Source: Bryobacterales bacterium
GTDB lineage: Bacteria; Acidobacteriota; Terriglobia; Bryobacterales; UBA6623
Assembly: GCA_028819255.1 (NCBI GenBank)
Contig: JAPPMB010000078.1
Location: forward strand, 1 to 63,638
Direction: 5' to 3'
DNA: 63,638 bases
In this document: positions 41,418 through 49,258 of the stretch, piece by piece
How positions within the stretch are numbered: the first letter of the stretch is position 1
Layout of the letters: each line of letters begins with the position of its first letter
Position numbers and translations under genes: made by a program
Notes under the pieces: generated by a model
The model's input: only the letters and a program-made list of their open reading frames with translations
Databases searched by the model: none
What the model was told of the DNA's origin: nothing

Positions 41418-44400
41418 ATGGCCCGCCAGTGCCGGAAGGTCCCTGTGAGCCAGTCTCACGCAGCGCTGTCTTGCCTCTGCGCAATCCTTGCAGGTTGCGG
41501 AATGACCCAGCCCGAATCGATGAGCAGCATCCGGGTTCCCGAGGGGTTCGAGATTCAGGTTGCGGCGGGCCCGCCCCTCGTTGAGAGGCCGATGATCGTC
41601 GCCTCGGATCATGAGGGCTATCTCTACGTAGCCGAGTCGTCCGGATCGAACGACGAGGTCCAGAAGCAGCTTGAAGAGCGCCCGCACAGCATTCTCCGCC
41701 TCGAGGATGTTGATGGCGACGGCCGATACGACAGGCGAACCGTCTTCGCCGACAGGATGATGTTCCCCGAAGGCGTACTCTGGCACGACGGTTCGGTCTA
41801 TGTCGCGGCCCCGCCCAGCATCTGGAAACTCACCGACACCGATGGAGATGGCGTCGCCGACGAGCGCGAGGAATGGCTTGAAGCCAAGACGCTTACCAAC
41901 TGCGCCAATGACCTGCATGGCCCGTATCTCGGCCTGGACGGCTGGATCTACTGGACGAAGGGGGCATTCGCCGAACAGACCTACGAGCGCCAGGGCGGTC
42001 CGCCATTCGTGACCCGTGCAGCGCACGTTTTCCGGCGACGGGCGACCGGCGGCGAGGTCGAGCCGGTCCTGACCGGAGGCATGGACAACCCGGTCGAGGT
42101 CGCGTTCACGCCCGAAGGCGAGAGGCTGCTGACCTCGACCTTCCTGGTGCATCCCCAGGTTGGCCGGCGCGACGGAATGGTGCATGCGGTCTACGGAGGC
42201 GTGTACGGGAAGATTCACGGAGTGACCGACGGCCACCCGATGACCGGCGGCTACCTGCCCGTCATGACCCACATGGGCGGCGCCGCACCAGTCGGGCTGG
42301 CTCGTTACGAGTCCGGTGCGTTTGGCGACGATTATCGGGGCCGCCTCTTTGTGACCTCGTTCAATCTGCGCAAGGTCACCTCCCACAGGCTCGTGCCCGA
42401 CGGCGCGACCTTCGTGACGGAGGATGCCGACTTTCTTGTGTCCGACAGCCGGGACTTCCATCCCACGGACGTCATGGAGGACGCGGACGGCAGTCTGCTG
42501 GTCGTTGACACAGGTGCCTGGTACAAGCTCTGCTGCCCGACAGCCCAGCTGACGAAGCCCGACGTGCTCGGGGCGATCTACCGCATCCGGAAGACGGAGT
42601 CGCTCCCGATGCCCAATCCGCTGGGGCAGGAAATCGACTGGACGCTCGCGGGGCCGACGGGCCTGGTCGCTCTGCTCGGCGACCCCCGCCCGGCCGTGCA
42701 GCGGCGGGCTCTCGCCGCGCTTGCTTCGGAAGAGTCGATCTCCGCGCTCGAGCGCGCTCTTTCCTGGCATCCTGCCGCCGACATGCGGCGCAGTGCGGTC
42801 TGGGCCCTGACGAGGATCGAGACGAGGCTGGCCCGGGAGGCGGTGAGGAGTGCGCTTTCGGACAAGTCGGCAAGTGTTCGCCAAGCGGCCGCGCATTCCG
42901 CCGGACTGCATCGCGACTGGCTGGCCTCGGCCGCCTTGGTTGCGCTTTTGCAGGATCCGTCGGAGGCGGTCAGGCGGGCCGCAGCCGAGGCGCTCGGTCG
43001 GGTCGGCCACCCGGGGGCCGTCAGCCCACTGCTCGCCGCTGCCGCCCGCACGGAGGACACCATCCTGACGCACTCGCTCGTCTATGCGCTCATCGAGATC
43101 GGCGATCCGAACTCGACGGAGAGAGGCCTGAGTTCGCGTTCGGTTCGGACCAGGCGGGCGGCGATGATCGCACTGGACCAGATGCGCGGGGGCTCGCTCA
43201 ACGTGGACAGGGTGATATCCCTGCTGAATTCCTCCGATCCGCTGCTTGCCGAGACCGCCGGCTGGATCGCAGCGCGGCATCCCGAATGGGGGGGCCGCCT
43301 GGCCGGATACCTGCAGAACCAGCTCAACGCGAGATCCGGTCAGGATCCGGAGGGAGTCAAGAGGCAGCTCGCCACATACTCCGGAAGCCCGGCCGTGCAG
43401 GCACTTCTCGCCCGCACGGTCCAGGCCAGCCGACGTGCAAGCACACGGTCCGTGGCGCTGAACGCCATGGCCGCCGCTTCGCTGGAAGAGCTTCCAGAGG
43501 GCTGGGAGGACGCGGTAGCCGCGGCGCTCGGGCGGACCGATGCAGTGGAGCCCGCGCTATTCGCCGCCCGCAGCTTTCCGAAGCCTGATGGCGGTCTGCC
43601 TGTGCTGGACGATGCGCTCGTCGAGGTCGCGCTTGACGAGTCCGCGGATCCGGGAATTCGGATCCGGGCTCTGGATGCCGCCGGCTCGATCGACGAGCTA
43701 CAGCCTGCACTCTTTGATCTCGCAGCCGGACTGGTCACGCCCGCCAGTCCCGTCGTCGTGCGGGGTGCCGCTGCCAGGGTGCTGTCGCGCGCAACCCTCA
43801 GCCGAAGCCAGCTCGTTGCGGTAGCCGGCCTATTGCCCGACGTCGGTCCGATGGAACTCCCGCTGCTCGTCAGGGCGTTCGGGCAGTCGACGGACCCGCA
43901 GGTCGGATCCAGTCTTGCCGACGGTCTTGCCGAGGCCGGCGCCCTTTCCAACTTGCGAGCCGACATTCTTGCCGAGGCATCGAACGGATTCGACGACGAA
44001 GTCCAAGCCCGGCTGGACTCGCTGCTGACCGGGGAGGTGGCCGGTCTGGACGAGCAGGGCGCCGCCATCGACGAGCTGCTCGACTCGCTGCCCCCAGGCG
44101 ACATCGTCAGCGGACAGGCCGTGTTCAACAGCACGCAGACTGCCTGCCTGGCCTGCCACGCGATCGGCTACCAGGGCGGCAAAATCGGCCCCGACTTGAC
44201 CAGAATCGGCCAGATTCGCGAGCGCCGCGACCTGCTCGAGGCCCTCGTCTATCCGAGCGCCAGCTTCGTCCGCAGCTACGAACCGATTGTGGCGGTTGCC
44301 GGCGAGGAGAGCTACAGCGGCGTCCCGCTCGAGGAGACCGACACGCACCTCGTGCTCGCGCTGGATGCCGACCAGCAGGTGCGGCTTGCGCGATCCGACA

Positions 44401-44528
44401 TCGAAGAGGTCCGTCCCGGAACGGTCTCGGTCATGCCGTCGGGTCTTGCCGACGAGCTGACGCGCAACGAGCTTGCCGACCTGCTTGCCTTTCTCGAAGC
44501 GACCGAGTGGGGACCCCGCCGCGAGTAA
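41418..44528 (+). CDS. HEAT-repeat c-type cytochrome lipoprotein (PVC-type)
   Basis: A 1,036-residue lipoprotein. The signal ends at the lipobox in LSCLCAILAGCG. An N-terminal beta-propeller of the PVC-type heme-protein family (VPEGFEIQVAAGPPLVERPM, VDGDGRYDRRTVFADRMMFP, GLDGWIYWTKGAFAEQTYER, GGAAPVGLARYESGAFGDDY) spans about 35-400. It is followed by armadillo/HEAT repeats (ALLGDPRPAVQRRALAALAS, ALSDKSASVRQAAAHSAGLH, LLQDPSEAVRRAAAEALGRV) and a C-terminal haem domain with CLACH in TACLACHAIGYQGGKIGPD. It is probably an envelope dehydrogenase or electron-transfer partner in sugar catabolism. ATG 41418 is chosen from the lipoprotein signal. A CATAAT box lies about 28 nt upstream. Sulfatase 3 follows after 30 nt on the same strand. 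Confidence 0.88.
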   Translation: MARQCRKVPVSQSHAALSCLCAILAGCGMTQPESMSSIRVPEGFEIQVAAGPPLVERPMIVASDHEGYLYVAESSGSNDEVQKQLEERPHSILRLEDVDGDGRYDRRTVFADRMMFPEGVLWHDGSVYVAAPPSIWKLTDTDGDGVADEREEWLEAKTLTNCANDLHGPYLGLDGWIYWTKGAFAEQTYERQGGPPFVTRAAHVFRRRATGGEVEPVLTGGMDNPVEVAFTPEGERLLTSTFLVHPQVGRRDGMVHAVYGGVYGKIHGVTDGHPMTGGYLPVMTHMGGAAPVGLARYESGAFGDDYRGRLFVTSFNLRKVTSHRLVPDGATFVTEDADFLVSDSRDFHPTDVMEDADGSLLVVDTGAWYKLCCPTAQLTKPDVLGAIYRIRKTESLPMPNPLGQEIDWTLAGPTGLVALLGDPRPAVQRRALAALASEESISALERALSWHPAADMRRSAVWALTRIETRLAREAVRSALSDKSASVRQAAAHSAGLHRDWLASAALVALLQDPSEAVRRAAAEALGRVGHPGAVSPLLAAAARTEDTILTHSLVYALIEIGDPNSTERGLSSRSVRTRRAAMIALDQMRGGSLNVDRVISLLNSSDPLLAETAGWIAARHPEWGGRLAGYLQNQLNARSGQDPEGVKRQLATYSGSPAVQALLARTVQASRRASTRSVALNAMAAASLEELPEGWEDAVAAALGRTDAVEPALFAARSFPKPDGGLPVLDDALVEVALDESADPGIRIRALDAAGSIDELQPALFDLAAGLVTPASPVVVRGAAARVLSRATLSRSQLVAVAGLLPDVGPMELPLLVRAFGQSTDPQVGSSLADGLAEAGALSNLRADILAEASNGFDDEVQARLDSLLTGEVAGLDEQGAAIDELLDSLPPGDIVSGQAVFNSTQTACLACHAIGYQGGKIGPDLTRIGQIRERRDLLEALVYPSASFVRSYEPIVAVAGEESYSGVPLEETDTHLVLALDADQQVRLARSDIEEVRPGTVSVMPSGLADELTRNELADLLAFLEATEWGPRRE

Positions 44529-44558
44529 CCCATAGAATCGAACGATTCGGAGGTGTTC

Positions 44559-45980
44559 ATGCATCGAATCACGCTTGCCGTTGCCGTGCTGTCGGCTCTG
44601 TCGCTCTCGGAGCCGGGCACGGCGGCGACCGGCGACCGGCCCAATGTGATCTTCATCCTCGCGGATGATCTCGGGTACGGCGACCTCGGTTCGTACGGCC
44701 AGACCGTCATCCGGACGCCCGCCCTGGACAAGGTCGCCGCCGACGGCATCCGGTTCACCCAGTTCTATGCGGGCGCGACCGTCTGCGCTCCGTCCCGAAG
44801 CGTGCTGATGACAGGACAGCACACCGGGCACACGCATGTCCGCGGCAACGCCGGAGGGCCCGACATGACGGCGCAGTCACTCCGCGACGAGGACATCACC
44901 GTGGCCGAGGTCCTCAAGTCCGCCGGCTACGCGACGGGCCTCTTCGGCAAGTGGGGCCTCGGCGATGTCGGTCTGGAAGGGCATCCCCTCAAACAGGGGT
45001 TCGATGCGTTCTTCGGCTACCTGAACCAGGTCCACGCCCACAACTACTACCCCGAATTCCTCTGGCGCGGAATGGAGAAGGTCCCCCTCCGGAACGAGGT
45101 CCGGCGTGTCTCGCGCGTCTACGGCGGCTTCCGCGGAGGCTGGGCCACGGAGCGAAACGAATACTCGCACGACGTCATCATGCGGAACGCGATGGCGTGG
45201 ATCGAGGAACAGCGCGAATCCCCCTTCTTTCTGTATCTGGCTCTCACGATTCCACACGCGAACAACGAGGGCACGCGGGGCACGGGCGACGGCGCCGAGG
45301 TCCCCGAGTATGGAATCTACGACTGGGAGGACTGGCCGAATCCGGACAAGGGGCAGGCCGCGATGATCACTCGCATGGACCGGGATGTCGGACGGCTCGT
45401 CGAGCGGCTCGGGGAACTGGGAATCGACGAGAGGACGCTCGTGATGTTCTCCTCCGACAACGGGCCTCACAACGAGTCCAACCATGACCTGCTCAAGTTC
45501 CGGCCGTCCGGCGGGCTGCGCGGCATCAAGCGCGATCTGTACGACGGCGGCATCCGCGTGCCGTTCCTTGCCAGGTGGCCCGGCACGATCCAGCCCGGAC
45601 GCGTGTCGGACCACATCGCCTATTTCGGCGACCTGATGGCGACCGTCGCCGAGCTTGCCGGCGTCGAGACTCCACCCGACACCGACTCGGTCAGCCTCGC
45701 GCCAATGCTGGTTGGCCGGACTGCGGAGCAGAAAGCCCACGACTACCTGTACTGGGAGTTCTACGAGAGCGGATCAGCCCAGGCCGTGCGGCTGCGCCAG
45801 TGGAAGGGTGTTCGCAAGCCGATGCTGACCGGCAGGATTGAGCTCTACGACGTGTCGCGCGATCCCGCCGAAATCTACAACGTGGCCCGGAATCACCCGG
45901 ACGTCGTCAAGGAGATCACAGGGATCATGGCGCGGGCGCATGTCCCCCATCCGAACTGGAAGCCGCCCTCTTCGGACTGA
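44559..45980 (+). CDS. Sulfatase 3 (arylsulfatase)
   Basis: A 473-residue exported sulfatase. A signal peptide (ITLAVAVLSALSLSEPGTAA) precedes NVIFILADDLGYGDLGSYGQ, the formylglycine site VCAPSRSVLMTG (Cys76), YATGLFGKWGLGDVGLEG, FFLYLALTIPHANNEGTRG, LVMFSSDNGPHNESNHDLLK and the DIYDGGIRVP-type motif DLYDGGIRVPFLARWPG. The layout fits arylsulfatase A-like enzymes. ATG 44559 has GGAGG 5 nt upstream; GTG 44553 is an alternative. A short inverted repeat (GAATCG-aa-CGATTC, 44535-44548) precedes the ribosome-binding site. The gene is 30 nt after the HEAT cytochrome gene, so they may form an operon. Confidence 0.92.
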   Translation: MHRITLAVAVLSALSLSEPGTAATGDRPNVIFILADDLGYGDLGSYGQTVIRTPALDKVAADGIRFTQFYAGATVCAPSRSVLMTGQHTGHTHVRGNAGGPDMTAQSLRDEDITVAEVLKSAGYATGLFGKWGLGDVGLEGHPLKQGFDAFFGYLNQVHAHNYYPEFLWRGMEKVPLRNEVRRVSRVYGGFRGGWATERNEYSHDVIMRNAMAWIEEQRESPFFLYLALTIPHANNEGTRGTGDGAEVPEYGIYDWEDWPNPDKGQAAMITRMDRDVGRLVERLGELGIDERTLVMFSSDNGPHNESNHDLLKFRPSGGLRGIKRDLYDGGIRVPFLARWPGTIQPGRVSDHIAYFGDLMATVAELAGVETPPDTDSVSLAPMLVGRTAEQKAHDYLYWEFYESGSAQAVRLRQWKGVRKPMLTGRIELYDVSRDPAEIYNVARNHPDVVKEITGIMARAHVPHPNWKPPSSD

Positions 45981-45993
45981 GCCGCCGGGGCCG

Positions 45994-46503
45994 TCACGGC
46001 GCCGCGACGCCTGTGTCGCCGGCCCGGTTTCCCGCTGCGTGCCGCGTGGCGGTACGCTCTGCGGCCGCGGTCTGGCGTTGGGCAATCCGCATCGCCTCGG
46101 CGACCTGGGAGCTCACAAGCCTCCCGCCAACCTCCTCTTCCTCGCGCATCGCCGACGCATTGATCCGCTTGGCGGCTTCGAGCGCCAGTTCCGTCTCCCG
46201 CTCGAGGCGAACCCTGGCCGCCGCCAGCTCCTTCTCGTACTCGCGCATCCAGAACTTGCCGGATTCCTCCCGGAACCCTTCGAACCACTCTGCCGCTGCG
46301 GCGTCGTGTTCACGCAGGATCTCCCGTATTCGTTCCGCTCGGGCCGCATGTCCCGCGGACCTCGAAGGCTGGGACGGCAGCACTCCCGAGGGGCCGCCGC
46401 CACGCAGCCAATCGCCAATGGAACGGGTCCGGTGCCACATGGCTGCGATGGTTCCCGTCATCACCGCCAGCAAAAGAAATCGACGAATGAAGCGAATAAT
46501 CAT
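45994..46503 (-). CDS. Membrane-anchored, helix-rich hypothetical protein
   Basis: A 169-residue protein. ATG 46503 has AGGAG about 6 nt upstream and starts an N-terminal membrane anchor (FLLLAVMTGTIAAMW). The rest is charged and helical with coiled-coil character (EYEKELAAARVRLERETELA, EEEEVGGRLVSSQVAEAMRI). No family is recognised. A TATATT box lies about 30 nt upstream. It is convergent with sulfatase 3. Confidence 0.65.
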   Translation of the reverse strand: MIIRFIRRFLLLAVMTGTIAAMWHRTRSIGDWLRGGGPSGVLPSQPSRSAGHAARAERIREILREHDAAAAEWFEGFREESGKFWMREYEKELAAARVRLERETELALEAAKRINASAMREEEEVGGRLVSSQVAEAMRIAQRQTAAAERTATRHAAGNRAGDTGVAAP

Positions 46504-47206
46504 GATGACTCCTGTGAGATTCTTGCGAATATACTGTAGATAAGACGAATATGAGACGAACAATGTTTCTTGTCAGACCAGAAACTGGTTGTATTTGTGC
46601 CTCGCATGCCGATTTCGGGCTTGGCGGCGCGCGGTTCGCCTGCGATCCTTCGCGCTGGGAACAGAGGCGCTCGGGAGGAATACTCCTATGTGCAGGGGAC
46701 AAACGCGAACGTGCCGCTCCTCGTCACCATGACGAGCTCCTGCCGGCCTCTGACTGTGATTGCGATCCGGGATGCCGGAATCGTGTCACCTCCGTAGCAG
46801 TGCCGCACTAAGCCGCAGGTCTCGATGTCCGCTGCTCTGAAGCCGATGTTGTAGCCCCTGAATTCCGAACATGTGATCAATTTCGCTTGTCATGATTTCA
46901 GCGCTGGCTGATCCGAGGCGGGGCCAACGGTTGGCGGTGAAATCGGTATCGACAGCCAAGATACCGGCGTATTCGCGCAATTTCGGCGTGTGCGCGGCAG
47001 ACCGGGCTACTCGCGGGGCAATGTTTCGGAGTGCGTCAACTGAACGACAAGGAGTCTCGGTGATTCATAGTGACACCGAACTTGATCACTCCGGAGGGTT
47101 TTCAGCGTCTCCCGCTATACACAACTGGCACGTAACTCGTTGTAGGAGAGACAGTTATCATGAAGATTCCAAGAGCCCCCGGCCTACGATGTTCGGAAAT
47201 CAGGGG
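46504..47206. other. Intergenic, no gene recognised
   Basis: About 700 bases. A 64-codon minus ORF (46880-46686, FRGYNIGFRAADIETCG) and two overlapping ones have some protein-like look, but none has a ribosome-binding site or a recognisable domain. The AT content is higher than in flanking genes. It may be a decayed gene. Confidence 0.35.
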
Positions 47207-48463
47207 CTAGTCTGGCCAGTTGTAGACGAACGCGTCAACGAGTGCCGCACGAAACTTCCAGATTGGGATCGAAACTTCATCCGTTGGTTGGGGACCGCTA
47301 TACCAGTGTTGCTTGTAGAGCCATTGAAGCAGTTTGCCATAGTTCTCAGGCGTCCCGAGAGTCGTGCCCTTCTTACCGGCTACTCCTGACAGCGATGCAA
47401 GAGCCGCCCGGGACGGACCATTCACTGATACTAGCCGATCCGGTCGCGCGAGCGTTAGCAAGAGTGTTGCGGTCCCGGGACCAACGTTGGGAAAGTTGTG
47501 AGGGTCCATAAACTTCTTCATCGCCGCAATTGCAATGTCCGGAAACTCCCCTCCGTCGGCCTTCCTAACTCTCTTTAGGATGCGACGGACCTCGGTCTCG
47601 CGGTCTCTTACGGCCGACCAATTCGTACGATCCAAACGCCCAAGCAACCCCCACCAATGTGAATCCGCGCCCGACTTTCCCCCCTTCAGTCGTGTCAGGA
47701 GCCCAGATCGAAGATCCGACCAGGGCGTTTTCCCAAACAACAGTTTGCGTCGCTCGGATATCACCTTCATATAGCTCCGGCCCCGGGGATCCAAGACCTC
47801 CCATTCCTCGTTCCGCAGCATCTCTTCGCACTCCTCCAGAGCCTGTCGATACTGCCCGAAAGTTCGGAGACGGTATGCGTCGGCGAGAAGCTCGAACCGT
47901 TGAGAGATCGGTCCTGATACCAGTTCACGGACCGCTCGAGGAGGCGGGTTCCGGTTCCAGGCTTCCGTGTAGCGACGGATCACGTCCGTGACAGACCGAT
48001 CCATGGCGCAGGGATCCCAACGTTCTCGAAACCAGTCGGCCAGCGCGTCGGCCTCCTCACCTGGACCCATTTCCATGATGATCTCTTCATTCGACTTGGC
48101 GTGGATTCCGAAACCCATTCTCGTAAAGTTGGCACTCCCGATCCATGCGCAAGACCCGGCGGTCCCATTCTTGTTCCGTCGGAACAAGTACAGCTTAGGA
48201 TGGAACAGACGGCGTCCCTTCCCGATGATCATTAGGTCGCCCGCTGTGATTCTGTTCAGTCTCTCCAAAGCATCTGGGTGGGTCGCATTCCCCGCTGTGC
48301 CGACGATTGCGCGGATTCTCATCCCTCCGTTGCTCCGGGCGGCATCGGCCAGTATTCGTAGGTGCTTCCCGTCGGTAGCCCAAGCCGTGGCAATGTCAAC
48401 ACGGGTGTGAGCTCCTAGAAGCTCCTCAAAGCGGTTGAGCACATTGTCGCTGCGGAGAATCAT
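47207..48463 (-). CDS. Phospholipase D-type nuclease-like protein
   Basis: A 418-residue protein of the PLD/HKD family. One HKD-type motif is visible: His88-Pro-Lys90 in LFHPKLYLFRRNK followed by WIGSANFTRMGFGIHAKSNE. The N-terminus VDIATAWATDGKHLRILADA and RIRAIVGTAGNATHPDAL fits the PLD core. The C-terminus (FPNVGPGTATLLLTLARPDR, SVNGPSRAALASLSGVAGK) forms a helical domain seen in PLD proteins that accompany restriction-like systems. It may cut DNA in dimer form as an anti-invader nuclease; no methylase or helicase is adjacent. ATG 48463 follows a TAAGGT box by 7 nt, a second leaderless candidate. GC content is lower than in neighbours, consistent with transfer. Confidence 0.75.
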   Translation of the reverse strand: MILRSDNVLNRFEELLGAHTRVDIATAWATDGKHLRILADAARSNGGMRIRAIVGTAGNATHPDALERLNRITAGDLMIIGKGRRLFHPKLYLFRRNKNGTAGSCAWIGSANFTRMGFGIHAKSNEEIIMEMGPGEEADALADWFRERWDPCAMDRSVTDVIRRYTEAWNRNPPPRAVRELVSGPISQRFELLADAYRLRTFGQYRQALEECEEMLRNEEWEVLDPRGRSYMKVISERRKLLFGKTPWSDLRSGLLTRLKGGKSGADSHWWGLLGRLDRTNWSAVRDRETEVRRILKRVRKADGGEFPDIAIAAMKKFMDPHNFPNVGPGTATLLLTLARPDRLVSVNGPSRAALASLSGVAGKKGTTLGTPENYGKLLQWLYKQHWYSGPQPTDEVSIPIWKFRAALVDAFVYNWPD

Positions 48464-49245
48464 CGCCTTTACCTTAGCATGGCGCTGCCATGAGAGCGTC
48501 CGAAGTATACGTCAGGAGCGGGGCGCCAAGTACGATGTACGTTGCCCGGATAGCTTATCAACGTTCGGCAATGCCGAGATCGCTGCCCATTGGCGCATAG
48601 ACCGGACTCGCAGAGGGCTGCGTGGCAGCGATGGTGACAGCCTTCCTCCCGTGGATTTCGCTCTTCGACCGCCACCGCCAAGTCCTGCCGTCGGGACAGC
48701 TCCGGGGCTCTACCAGACCCGGTGTGGGCAATCGGCGAGCCTGCCACGAATCCCCTGAGTACTGACAGAGGTCGGGTTCCGCCTGACTGGGCATTTGACG
48801 GAGTTCAGGGAACTGGACCGCTGGCATCCTTGGGTCGACAGAATGTCGGGGAATGTCGCGGTTCGAATCGGACTCCGAGCTTTTCACCACTTGCACCAGC
48901 CCCAACCAGCGTCAACGCCCTCCCGCTCTGGGCCGGCGACACGTAGATGCGGGACAGCCATGGCACCCCCGAGGCGACTGTTGTTCCCACCAAGCCACGG
49001 CATGTGATCGCGTACAGGGGCAGTCTGTCAAGCACAGCAGCCCTTCTTGGCCGGAAGGGATCGCTCGAGTATCCGTCGCGGCTCCTCCGCAGGTGCCGGG
49101 GCGCCGGCTGAGGTGGCCGGCTCTTCTCGCAAGCACCGGGCATAGCCGGGCCCGGTTGACTTCCATTTCGGCCGGATCTCTCGCCGCGAGACACGCAAGG
49201 ATTGCCGTGCGGCCCCGCGCGGGAAACATGGCGGGCGGATCATTC
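48464..49245. other. Intergenic, no gene recognised
   Basis: About 780 bases. ORFs on both strands lack known domains. A GGTTCGAATC at 48860 resembles a tRNA T-loop but no matching stems exist around it. Confidence 0.4.
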
Positions 49246-49251
49246 TATCCT
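49246..49251 (+). promoter_or_regulatory. -10 box 7 nt before the PHP gene
   Basis: TATCCT ends 7 nt before ATG 49259, so transcription would start at the start codon. No strong -35. Confidence 0.4.
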
Positions 49252-49258
49252 GTTGGCT

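Noticed and set aside
48860..48875. GGTTCGAATC resembling a tRNA T-loop.
   Set aside because: The flanking bases do not pair and no cloverleaf can be drawn.
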